Made by a program: the position numbers and the translations under genes. Shown in pieces: positions 54,090 to 64,000 of a stretch of DNA of 64,000 nucleotides. The notes under the pieces were generated by a model, which was not told where the DNA came from, ran no database searches, and saw nothing but the letters and a program-made list of their open reading frames with translations. This DNA is from Schistocephalus solidus (lineage: Eukaryota; Platyhelminthes; Cestoda; Diphyllobothriidea; Diphyllobothriidae): NCBI GenBank assembly GCA_017591395.1, contig WEDG01003971.1:1-64000 (forward strand), given 5' to 3'. The first letter of the stretch is position 1. Each line of letters starts with the position of its first letter.

Positions 54090-57000
54090 TTCTAAATTTT
54101 CTATCCATCGCCATACCAGCCGTACCTGACCAAGCACCAAAACCCACTACCATCAAGTCCAAAGCTATGCCAACACATACACCACCAAAACCACACTTTA
54201 CGTTCCTCCCATCCCTGACAAACGACATGCCCATTCCCTAACAAATTCCGCCGCCCGTCCTAAGACCAAGAACATACCCCAACCAAATTCATTCATGTTA
54301 GAGAACATCCCCAGAACGCCAAACCCTCTCGATCCTCGAAACAAGTAACGACCAAAACTCCGGAAAAACCTACACCCCACAGCCAACCACCGTCTTCGGA
54401 TTTCGGGAAAGAACGCACAAGAACCCGGGTAAACTGAAACCTTTCAGCCATCCCTGAGCAGCAGAAACATCTAATAATCAAGAAAGCGAGATTTCTATTT
54501 AATTAATATTGTAACGGTTGTGAACGAGTCAAGTACATGCAGCTTTTAAACCTCCTCTGGTGAAAGCGAAATTCAGATTATGGTAACGGCACGGAGAACG
54601 CCTAGTCGTTTCAATGCAAGACTGAGTATCCGATCGGGTTTTTATAAGGAGCGAGGGCTTGACAGTGGTCTGGGGATAAGACCGCTAAAGTAAAACAAAA
54701 CTACAAGAACAACGGATGCGAATCCCAGCACACCTCCTTTTGATTGGCTAATCAACATGACTGGCGCAGCACCGGATCGGAAGGAGGAAAAGATAGTCAT
54801 AAGAACGATTGGCGGGGGCGATAAGTGGCCTCGTAACTTGCGCAAATCGCGTGGCGTGCAGCATGAAAATTCTATGTGCATGCACAAGGTTTCAGGAGAA
54901 TGGATCTCTGCCATCAGTGCAAGATTTCAAAAGCCGTGGCACATGCAATCAGACTGCAAATCTGCGAGGGGAGGACGCAGTAAACTTGTTTTATTTACAA
55001 TTTTGTGAAGAGGCGAATGCGCGGAAGATAGTCGTCCAAGCGAACGTTGACAGAAGGGTTTGTCCTGTATGGGAAGACTAATTCAGATTATTAAGTTCAC
55101 GGAACCCTATCTCTCATTCAGTCACGGAGACGGTATACAGAAGGTCTTTGAACGAAGTATAGGTCTTTTGCGAACTGTGTCGAATTGGGTTTTGAGATGG
55201 GCACTTATTCGATGCCTCCAGGTGGGCAACGTCGCCGGATCGACAGCAGCATTATTGAGATGCTAAAACGGCCGATTTTTGGATAGAATGGCGCCGTCCC
55301 GTCTAGCCGAAGATTTTCAGGCCAGAGTTATTTCTCGTTTTTAACAAAAGTGCATGTTTAGCATCAAATGTCGATCAGTGTGGGATCGCCTATGATAGTT
55401 CAAGGACAGAGGCCCAAGGTAAAAAGGCGACGCTCGTAGTTCGATCTGCGAACTGACCGGATCGGTGAGCGCCGTTTCTCAAAGCATTTGGCAGACGGCT
55501 AACCACGGCTGGACTGGCAGTGTTGGACTCAATTAGCAAAGGAACTTAGATTTCCATTTCAAATATTTTCCGTAATGTCTGCCACACAACGACATCTTTT
55601 CCTAACACAGTTTTTTGGAAAGAAATAGAGCTTAGTAGAAAGGAGAAAATAATTCTTCAACTGCTGGCAGATAAAAAGGAAGCTTTCCACCGCCCTCCTC
55701 GTTCATCTCAAAACGCAACAATGGGAATGGTGGCAGTCCTTTCAGTATTTAAACAATTACCTATAAAACTGCACGATTACCAATTTACACCCTAATTTTA
55801 AAAAGCCCCGGGCGATATATGGCAGCCATAGCAATGTCATGGTTGACTAAAGTGAGTTCGCCTAACTGGTTGCATTTGGGTGAGAAAAAAACCATAAGCT
55901 ACACAACTCATCCTGACGGCACAGGGCAGGTAAGGAGAGATGACTCACGACAGGGACTTAGAGACGGCAGGACCTTGTTCGCCAGGATTGGTCACCAACT
56001 TACCTCTATAGTGGACTAGCAAGGCTTGCGCGGAGGATTTGAGAGGACAAAGTCGCGTCCTGCCTCCAACAGTCTAGCCAGGTAAGGCGTGTGCGCCGAA
56101 ATCCCGGCTGGGTTAACACATATTACAAGAAAGCTGCAGCTATTTCTGCTGTCGATTACCAGTATTTCGAGGCGATTTACATGGTATGCGGCCGAAAAAT
56201 AGTGCTGATTAAAATGTTGTATACTCGAGTCGGAAGAAATGTGTTTGTTCTTAACTGACTAAAAGTCCTGCATAATATTTTTCACACGAAACACCCGTCA
56301 GTGTAAAAAACAGGCCACACAGATTGCGAAGCTTACTGTTTAGTTTAGCTCAGTGCATTTCTTAAAGATAGCTGGAAATAAAAGTTTTGTAAGCCAACAT
56401 CGACATCTTTCAGTTTGCTATTCGGCAAAGAATGAGTCTTATCGGGCAACGATACCAATATAGTTGGATTCTAAGCGAAACAGAGATGTTATGCGAGGTG
56501 AAGTCGTTCGTTTTTGGAAGTCACAGGTTGATGAGGAATGGCTTATCGGACAAAAATAGACAGCAAACAATAAACGGTAAGACACGGGAATAAGAAGCCC
56601 ACCGCGCAATACGGATGGCCTTGGGCTGAAGTTCAGGAGGCGTACCTACCACCGTACCTTAACCCTAACATCCCTGGGAGGATGTGTTCCTATTCCCATG
56701 TCATGGTATAAAGCACGACAAAAACCACGTCGAAAAAGTTGCTATTCGTGTCCACCGTAATGTGTGATCTTGAGAAAGCTAGAGGTTATTCTGAGAAACT
56801 GGGCAATGATCTGAGAAAGTGACGGAACCGTACTACCCCGGCAAACCGAAGGCACATGACGTAGGAAAATAACAGTTGAGCAACTACAGCCTATTTCCAA
56901 GTATGGTATAACAGGGAGGTTGAGAAACAGGCTGCGCCAAAAGACCCAGGAGTCTGTGAACGACCGGGCAGATGGGTTCTCGATGGGCCTAGCTGTTCGC

Positions 57001-57535
57001 TACGCGGTGGGTCCACAATTGACGGATAAACAAACGATCCTTAAAGATATTTAACTGCGAAATAATCAGGCTTTCAAGGCTAGCGACAAGGCAGTCGGGG
57101 ACCAGCAGCGACAGTGCTGTCAGGGGGCAGAAGTCTGGCACACCAACTGCCTTACAGAAAGTCGCAAACACCGATGACCACACTGTCACGCGGCGACCGT
57201 GAACCGCCATTAAATTATTCTGTCTGCCACCACTGCCTTGTGGTTAGGTTCGTGAGCCAAAACCCTAAAAGACCTCGAACAAGCCGAGTGACGGTTGTGG
57301 ACCTGTTCGTATTCGAAATTCCCAAGAAACTATGAAATGTTTAACTCGTGTATTGCGACCCATGCCACGGCGACCGGGGGAAAACCGATGCGCTTCGACA
57401 CCCAGGTTTAGTGCTGCGGTCTGACAGTATGCGAGCCCGATTAATCAATCCATAAAGGACTTATTGTATTGAATGGTGAAAGTTGCAAACGTTCCTGAAC
57501 CGTAATTTCAAAAGTTGACGGTAGGAAATCTTCAT
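54090..57535. other. no recognised feature
   Basis: Short frames only. CA-rich near 54,100-54,240. No domain or repeat in common with the rest of the window was found. Confidence 0.35.
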
Positions 57536-57554
57536 CAGTATAACTTTGATGTCT

Positions 57555-58213
57555 ACTCTCACTGCAACCGACGAAGTTCTGGTGAGCTCCTCCGTACTTG
57601 AAGAACGTCTCAGAAGCTGTCAGCCACCTACTCACTATACTCGACGTTGGTGTTCCACACAGGCCAGAGGCAACCATCAGGCGCTGGGTCATGAGGCCAA
57701 AAGACCCACCGCCAAGGCAAGAAACGTCTGGCGTCGTTTACCGCATCTGGTGCAGTTGTGGCCAAATCAACTACGTCGGGAAACCGGGAGATTCTGGACG
57801 TGAATGACCGAGCACGCAGCTGCGGTGAGGGGAAAAGACGCTAGCTCTCATATGGCATCTCACTCGACGGGACCCGGCCATAGTTTCACGAAGTCGAAAT
57901 CCTCACAGGTGATAACCGCGTGAGCCGCGAGCTGCTCGAGTCATGGTTCTCAGGCCCGCAGTCCATCAACAAGCGAAATAACCTTCCCTTCCCACATTCT
58001 GTGCTGAGGCATCGCCTGGGCAGGGGGATGAGTCAGGTGCGGAGGGCACGGGCGAAATACACCTCCAACGACAGCCAGCCAAATGGGCTGGTGATTATGA
58101 TGCCAACATCCAACATAGATTATGAAATCACAGCCATTAAGGACTCGGACGCGGACGGCCAAGCTAGCATCACATCACTTACGACCCCCAGTGATAATCG
58201 CGAGAGCTGCTAA
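57555..58213 (+). pseudogene. PLE-H GIY-YIG endonuclease
   Basis: The frame 57,598-57,807 reads LKNVSEAVSHLLTILDVGVPHRPEATIRRWVMRPKDPPPRQETSGVVYRIWCSCGQINYVGKPGDSGRE. It contains VVY, C-x-C and YVG, with VGET changed to VGKP, and a stop soon after. Beyond a frame change come a segment matching TEHAAAVRG, and then SRELLESWFSGPQSINKRNNLPFPHSVLRHRL (57,920 onward). It is inactive. Confidence 0.78.
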
Positions 58214-58278
58214 TTGTACGCCCACTACGCCCTATAAATACTGTTCAACATGGGAATCTATCACCTTTACCTACTACT

Positions 58279-58321
58279 GCTTCTGATGATGCGTTCGAGT
58301 GAGAATCCGAAACACCACAGG
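58279..58321 (+). ncRNA. hammerhead-like motif, 3' part decayed
   Basis: CTGATGA (58,283-58,289), an unpaired T, stem II GCGTTC-GAGTGA-GAATCC (one mismatch) and GAAA (58,309-58,312) are present. The cleavage triplet is CAC instead of GTC. Confidence 0.5.
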
Positions 58322-58384
58322 CCAATAAACTTCCCCTTTCAGCATCTTCTCCTCCTGAACTGCCTCACCTGTTCGCTACTATCA

Positions 58385-58905
58385 GCATGACCAGCACTGA
58401 CACCTTTTAAGGCGGCTGGTGAAGAAGTAAATGGACTCATTGCTCGGATCTTTTAAAAATGCAGCACCGGTCGCACGCATGTGTATATCCGAAGTGATGC
58501 AAACTTCCACGGGTGCGCGCACAGACCTCCGCAGTGATTCTTCGGAATATGAAAATAGCCACGTGGAGGCAAGCGCGATTCGAATATTGAATTTTGTGTG
58601 CGTTAGTAAGGAGTGAAGGATGAGAACGGCCAAATAGTGAGGATGAAAATGCACTCCGAAACGGTAAGTTGGTGCGGTTTTACTGCGAGTAAATGACACA
58701 AGACAGCCGTCCTTCTAATGCTACTGAGCATCCTGGTAAATCACTGGCACGTCGTTGTCCTGTCTCACTCGAGTCTCGTATGCGTGAAAAAACAGTTCAA
58801 AGTTGGGCCAATTATTGGAATAGGGTTCGTACAAAACATGTATTTCAATGCTACCGAGGGAAAAAGAGAGCTCAAAAGGCCCAGGAGAAGCGAAAATTTC
58901 TGTGC
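58385..58905. other. no recognised feature
   Basis: Short frames only, between two PLE copies. Confidence 0.35.
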
Positions 58906-58938
58906 AATGCGTGCAATGCACGCTTAATGAGAAAAAGT

Positions 58939-59108
58939 AGATGCAATCACTGGGATAAGAGTTTTAATTGCCTGACGTTTCGGATTTTAACTCGAACCCA
59001 TCATCAGGGGCAGTATCAGATACGGGTAATTCGTAGACACGGAGATGTAGTACTTATAGGATGCAGTCGCCATGCTACTGTATGCCTATAGCAATTAGAG
59101 GCTTCCCC
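58939..59108 (-). repeat. PLE-I 5' terminal inverted repeat with intact hammerhead-like core
   Basis: The reverse complement of 58,971-59,010 reads CCCTGATGAT, GGGTTCGAGTT, AAAATCCGAAA, CGTCAGG. The CTGATGA, GAAA and CGTC elements are all intact. Stem II has five pairs. The motif points out of the element, on the minus strand. Confidence 0.75.
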
Positions 59109-59844
59109 AATATCTTCAACGGGTGTTCAGAGAAAATGGCTACTCACGCAACCTTGTCAACAGGTACCACCGCAAACGAGACGAGCGACAAAATCGCACC
59201 GAACCTAATTATTGACGAGCTATTCCATACGTGAAAACATCTAAAAGGCCGTCAGCCGCCCTCTCACACCACTTAAAGTTGGAGTCGCACACAGACCGGA
59301 GGCCACCATTCGGCGTCAGGTAATGAGACCAAAGGACCCACTGCCTCGGAAGGAAATATGTGGAGTTGTTAATCGGACCCGTTGCGATTGCGGGCAAAGC
59401 AAATACGTCGGAGAAACTGGAATACTGCTTGGAGCGCGAATTTCCGAACACGCGGTAGTTGTGTGGAGAAATTATGCAAATTCTCACGTCGTGGCTCATT
59501 CGACGAGAACCGAAACCGATGAAACCAAAATTCTCGCAAGAGGTGATAATCGCGTGAGCCGCAAGTTGCTTGAATCATGGTTTACAGTTCTCCACTCTAT
59601 AAACAAGTGCAATGACCAGCCCTACCCATACTCGGTGTGGAGACTCAGTTTGTTTAGCCCGAGCAATCGGTCACTCGGGGAGCGCTCACGCGAACACATT
59701 TTCCAACGTCAGGGCCGGTCAGTCGGATGGCCGGGCAATCATCACGCCAACCTACAACATGGGGACAAAATTTCAGTGGATAATAACAACACGCATGCCG
59801 GCCATCAAACAATTAACGCACCAGAGCGCAGTCATCATCGATGA
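59109..59844 (+). pseudogene. PLE-I GIY-YIG endonuclease
   Basis: The linker (59,109-59,320) is frameshifted. The 173-residue frame 59,323-59,844 gives DPLPRKEICGVVNRTRCDCGQSKYVGETGILLGARISEHAVVV, with VVN for VVY, C-x-C, YVGET and R-x-x-EH. It continues through ILARGDNRVSRKLLESWFTVLHSINKCND. The first Tyr of the GIY part is Asn. The nuclease is otherwise whole and is the best preserved of the inverted-repeat elements. Confidence 0.82.
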
Positions 59845-59847
59845 AAA

Positions 59848-60015
59848 GGGAGCCGTTAATTGCCATAGCCATGCAGTAGCATAGTGACTGCACCCTACAA
59901 ATACTGCAATTACCTGTGTACGAATTACCCTTACCTGACACTGTCTCTGTTGATGTGTTCGAGTTGGAATCCAAAACGTCAAACGAATAAGGCTTTTGTA
60001 TTTGCGATCGCATCT
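59848..60015 (+). repeat. PLE-I 3' terminal inverted repeat
   Basis: Reverse complement of the left repeat with scattered differences. Its hammerhead-like core (59,945-59,980) reads CTGTTGA and CAAAA, so this side is decayed while the left side is intact. Confidence 0.8.
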
Positions 60016-60059
60016 ATTTTTCTCAGACTTGTACGTTGTAGCAAGTACACGACTACCGC

Positions 60060-61590
60060 TTTTTAAGCTGTGTTATGTTTGCTGTTTTCCCGTTTGTATG
60101 AAGAATTCCAGTGTTGAACGATTTCTTGCACAGAAAGGATAGCGGTTTGTCAAGCTATCGAGGAATTTCGAGGAGCGGCTTTGTTGGAATCTCATTGGGG
60201 CCGGGAGATTTACAGGCCTTCAAACGTTTTAGTTCTTCAATGTCCACCTCTTCTTGAAAGAGCATCTCCTGAATAATTGGCGCTTACATGGTATCGTAAC
60301 TAGATGAAATGAAAACAGCTTCTCAGGTGAAAACTGAGTAAAAGATGTGCGAAAATTGATTAGCTTTGTTTTTTATTTCCGATGTCTCCAAACTTTCATC
60401 GTTTATCATATCAGAAATCGGGTGACTTTTACTTGTGCTTTTTTGGAAATAGCTGAAGAGCAATTTGGGATTGTGAACCGCTCGCTGAAGCTAATCCTTC
60501 TCATTATCCCGTCGTTTTTTAAAGATCAAGTTTTTAACCTTGTTCCTTTGAGTTTTGTTTGCTTAAATAAATAAATAGGTTTATTGATTTGGCACTACTT
60601 GGGTGCCGTCAAATCAAAGGTTACATTTTCGTTGGATCCGCAAAATTTTGTCCAAAGCCTTCCTTCCCTGTTAGTCTCTCTTTTTATATCTCGTGGTAAC
60701 CACTGTGGTCGGTTAGATATCCCAAGTTTTGATAACGAACAATGGCATTTTAATGGATTCATTTACCACTACTTATATAAATTCCAATCCCCAGTAACGT
60801 TTCCGGAGAAGAGAAGATCGCAGTATATTTGTGATACCTCAGCTCTCATTTTGCAAATGTCTCCTCGCCAAAATTTTGCCTTGTTTCATTTATGGTAGAT
60901 GGTACAGAATATAAACCGTACTCTCGTGAAAGTACTGCATGAGCACTTGGAGAAAGTGGAGGTAGGCAGTATACCTCGTCTATACTGCCTGGATCTTAAT
61001 TGAAGACTAGATCTTAAACAACTAGCCTGTTGTCCTCCACGTGTTGGAACAAATGCATGTTGCGTGTGACGAGCTTCGTTTTTCTTTAGCAGACGGTGAT
61101 CGAAGAAATACTTTGAGCAATGCGCCTACCGATCGTTCCATCGAATGCTGGGTGTATTGAAGTCACTCATGAGAACAAAATCAGGTTGACTATCAACCCC
61201 CTTTATGTTCTCCGGCAAACAAGTATCAGCGTTGGTGTCTGTCCCCTGTGGTTGGTAGAGAGTCATGGTTTCAAGGGGGCTGCGATCCCTGAGGCGTTAT
61301 AGTCAGTCAAATAGTCTCGATCTCATTGATTATCGTCTCTGTCCTTTCACACACAGTGAAGTTCCTCTGTAAATACATCACAACTCCTGCATCCTGGTGG
61401 CACATGTGGTCTCTCTTGAACAACTGGTACCCGGATAATGCTACTTTGCAATTACTGATGTTCTGTGATAGCCAGTTTTCGGTGACTGCTATAAGATAAG
61501 GAGACATAACAGCTACCTATATTCTCAGTTCGTCAACCTTAGAAAACAAACTTTAGGCGATAGCATACAGAACTTTAAGTTGGCAACACT
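60060..61590 (-). pseudogene. CR1-like non-LTR fragment, endonuclease to RT start
   Basis: On the minus strand: LKVLYAIA-stop-SLFSKVDELRI, then MSPYLIAVTENWLSQNISNCKVALSGYQLFKRD (61,507-61,300, with the catalytic Glu in TENW), VLMSDFNTPSIRW (about 61,150, where GDFN has become SDFN), a linker PQWLPRDIKRETNREGRLW (about 60,700) and the RT beginning EEVDIEELKRLKACKSPGPNEIPTKPLLEI (about 60,270-60,150). It breaks off near 60,060, only about 45 bp from the end of PLE-I. It differs from the two plus-strand CR1-like elements. Confidence 0.78.
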
Positions 61591-61594
61591 CAGC

Positions 61595-62480
61595 AGTGCC
61601 CAATTTCATTTGTCTCGAGTTTGCCAATACTACTTTGACGCTGCCATTATAAGCATTGGCTAGTTCCAGAGCAAGGTCAAAGTCAAGGTGCTCCTTTTTG
61701 AAAGATAAGTGAAAGTTCTAGTTTTTTCAGGATTTCCTCACCCCCAGTTTGAAGTATTAGCTGATTTTGGATAAATAGTTCCATTTTTAACACTTTATAA
61801 TGTGCTTATACCTATGGTACTCGTCCTCTCCAAGAGGCGGAAATCTTTAGTGTCAAAATTTTTTTCAAATGACATAGCCTAATTATTAGTCACGTGGAGC
61901 TGTTATACCTAGAAGTTTCTCAAGCATTCGATTTCCAACAATAAACTGTCTGCAGTAATCGCTGTTATTGTCTCGTTGTTAGTTTCTTTTTTCGGTGTAA
62001 TTTTTTACCCATATCATTTTTTATTTTATTATTTTGTTTAAGAAATATCCCTTTATTTTAAAATAAGTGTAAAATATTACTTAAAACAAAATGAGAACGT
62101 AAATCTCAGCTCGTCGCAAGCTGTCAGTCATTGAACCGAAGTGTTGCTTGGTTGTATCCAGTAGTCACAGCAGTGCTATGCATATGCAACCAACTGTTAA
62201 AGCAAAGCAGCTTGATCAGTCTGCTTTGCAAAATCGTTATGACTTTATGTTAAAGTTTGGATCAGTTCTCGCTATACTGGGGAACATATTCGACAGATAT
62301 CTCTGTTATTCCCTCTCAGGAATGTCAGCGTCTGGACTCTCTCATATATTTTGTTTGCCAGTTAACCATAAGACCGACAGAAAAGAAATGATAATTTTCT
62401 TTTAAAATATGTATCCCAAGACAGATAACCTAATGACGTTGCCATAGATTTCATGTGCTCGTGCGACTTCAGCTACAAAT
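61595..62480. other. no recognised feature
   Basis: AT-rich. The frame 62,148-62,405 shows no known domain. Part may be the 5' region of the flanking non-LTR fragments. Confidence 0.35.
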
Positions 62481-64000
62481 GTGCGGAGGCCAAACGCCTC
62501 TCCTCAAGTAGCAAAAATTAGAATTATATTAGTAACCCTTTTTTCACCAATCCAGGTGGACACTGTCTCTGTACAACGAGGTCACGTGTCTCGATATTTA
62601 CAAGTTGCCATTTTTTTTCCTTTTCGAAATCTTACACCGATAGAGCTAATAAATGGGTCTCCCCTTTCACATACTATTCGGCCTCAGTCTATTATCCATA
62701 AGTCTGGTCGTGGCAATGCAAACCACAATGATACGATACATAAATCTCCTCTGGTGCCCAATTCAAAAACCCCCTTAAAATCACCTCCCACTTTTCTTCC
62801 AATGAATCTATTAAAGCCTTCTGCCTCCCGAATAGGAATGTCAAACTTAGCAGCTTTCAACCATGTCATATGCCCACACTTAAAGTCAATGACTCCATCT
62901 AAACTGCCAAGACCGACTGCTTCTCCAATTCAAAGTAGTTTTACTTGTTTTCCTACCGATGACTTAGTCCAAAAACTGGGTTAAGTCCGCCTCGTTTCCC
63001 ATTCCACGCCCACGCCATCCACTCCGGTCACAGCTGTTCCAACTTATAAGCTTAACAATACCCCGGCCCTGTCTAAGTATGCTCATAATTTAAGTTCCGA
63101 AAAGAAAAAACGTCATTGCAGTTGGAAAACAGCCTAAGCCTCCAGCATCTACTATACATACCCAAAATTTCCTTAATAATCACCCCAACCAAACAACTTC
63201 TCGGGCACCCCATTTATTAACTATACCCCTTATGGTAACAGTTTTCCAACAGCATTTGTTCCGATTTTCAAATCTAATTCTCACCCCATATTATTCTAAT
63301 ATTCTTCAAAATCCTATTTTAAGGCCTTATCCTATGTTCGCTAACGCAGGAAATAGCCCTTCTCTCAATGGATACAACCCAAATATGTTTCTCTACAATA
63401 ATCCTAATTAAGTTAACAGTAAAAGCTAAGCAAATTGAAGACCACAGCAACTTTACTTTCCACCCACACCTTCTTCCCTTATAGTTTAGTTCCCCACCAC
63501 CAAGTCTTCTTTTTTATAAGCACCAATGAGCGTATTCCACTTTCCACAAATACAATCAGTATAGTTTCACTCAACGTGAGGTCAGTTGTAAAACAGATGA
63601 CTGAGCTAAGAACTGTACCTGTTGAGTTTGACCCAGATATTATGTGCATAACAGAATCTTGGGCAATTGCTCTAATTTCAGACGTGGAGCTCGCTTTAGA
63701 TAAAGTCAATTTATATCGACAAAATTGCGTTGAAAACCGTGGCGGTGGTTGTCTTCTTTGCATTAGATCGTCTCTGGCACATTCCCCTTACGATCTTAGC
63801 ATTTCAACGTTTTCCCGAAATATTTGTTTCGTTTCAGTCGTCCTCCCACACAAGAAAAAATCCATAACTGACTGTGGCTATAATCCTCCTTGTTATTCCT
63901 GGCAATGCCAGTCAGCTCTGTGAACTTTTTGCAAAAGTTACAGAAGCTCCGTTTAATGTCAAAATAATAGTAGGAGATTTTAATTGGCCAGAAATTGACT
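62481..64000 (+). mobile_element. CR1-like non-LTR retrotransposon, 5' half (runs off the window)
   Basis: A Ser/Pro/Lys-rich leader frame (62,481-62,984) resembling the leader at 1,748-2,250 is followed, after a broken stretch, by an APE-type endonuclease that continues past the window edge (KIIVGDFNWPEID at 63,958-64,000). Confidence 0.75.
63435..63923 (+). pseudogene. CR1-like endonuclease N-terminal half
   Basis: The 162-residue frame gives ISIVSLNVRSVVKQMTELRT (first Asn), DPDIMCITESWA (catalytic Glu), NRGGGCLLCIRSSL and SVVLPHKKKS, then stops after QCQSAL. The following GDFNWPEID box lies in another frame, so at least one frameshift occurs near 63,890-63,920. The order equals the element at 2.2-2.96 kb. 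Confidence 0.82.

Larger units (their letters stand above)
57540..58382 (+). mobile_element. Penelope-like element, endonuclease end (PLE-H)
   Basis: Begins near a QPTKFW-stop-APPYLKNVSEAVSHLL segment, followed by the nuclease, UTR and tail. The end (CTCCTCCTGAACTGCCTCAC CTGTTCGC) matches, reversed, the ends at 41,450 and 42,605, defining one PLE subfamily with PLE-C as a relative. 5'-truncated. Confidence 0.8.
58909..60015 (+). mobile_element. GIY-YIG-only PLE derivative with inverted terminal repeats (PLE-I)
   Basis: The sibling of PLE-F. Inverted repeats at 58,939-59,108 and 59,848-60,015 enclose only the endonuclease end. The left repeat joins coding sequence at the same GGCTTCCCC-CAATATCTTC position as in PLE-F. 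The palindrome GCGTGCAATGCACGC (58,909-58,923) lies 15 bases outside the left repeat, as at 36,431-36,445. Confidence 0.85.

Overview
The window looks like repeat-dense nuclear DNA of a parasitic flatworm, most likely a tapeworm and perhaps one of the diphyllobothriid group (Spirometra-like). This is inference from three things: GIY-YIG Penelope-like elements (PLEs) with hammerhead-like ends, an RTE-type retrotransposon carrying a C-terminal C2H2 zinc-finger array, and CsRn1-like Gypsy pol fragments. I see no bacterial operon, no rRNA, no functional tRNA and no certain host gene. Nearly every recognisable coding stretch belongs to a mobile element, and most are broken.

Layout. 0-1.5 kb: 3' part of a PLE abutting a Gypsy pol. 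1.5-7.1 kb: that Gypsy pol, split by a 3.75 kb CR1-like non-LTR element with an (ATT)n tail. 7.1-12 kb: LTR-like sequence, a gag-like frame, a decayed 112-139 bp satellite, a Merlin/IS1016-type transposase relic and two possible host exons. 12-16 kb: one 'R1' repeat, TTAGGG-like tracts, a G-rich block and otherwise featureless DNA. 16-22.4 kb: a tRNA-derived SINE and three PLE copies, one of them nearly complete. 22.4-25.6 kb: nothing recognised. 25.6-31 kb: a gag relic, R1 modules and RTE-Zn copy 1 (minus). 31-35.3 kb: three Gypsy pieces, two of them head to head. 36.4-37.5 kb: a PLE derivative bounded by inverted repeats. 39-40.9 kb: 3' part of RTE-Zn copy 2. 41.4-49.8 kb: PLE tails, R1 and RTE-Zn copy 3 (minus), then a tandem R1 duplication. 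49.8-57.4 kb: largely unrecognised, with an R1 copy split by a PLE. 57.5-60 kb: two PLE copies, the second a sibling of the 36.4 kb inverted-repeat element. 60-61.6 kb: minus-strand CR1-like fragment. 62.5 kb to the edge: the 5' half of another CR1-like element.

How the parts relate. PLE copies combine RT and GIY-YIG endonuclease in one protein. Their 3' ends carry hammerhead-like RNA motifs. Two copies share one structure: an inverted copy of the 3' end fused to the same codon region of a GIY-YIG-only coding stretch, which suggests a family that multiplied as a unit. R1 repeats resemble iterated modules of the RTE-Zn 3' untranslated region and occur both next to RTE-Zn copies and alone. Order of insertion can be read at two places: CR1 into Gypsy, and PLE into R1.
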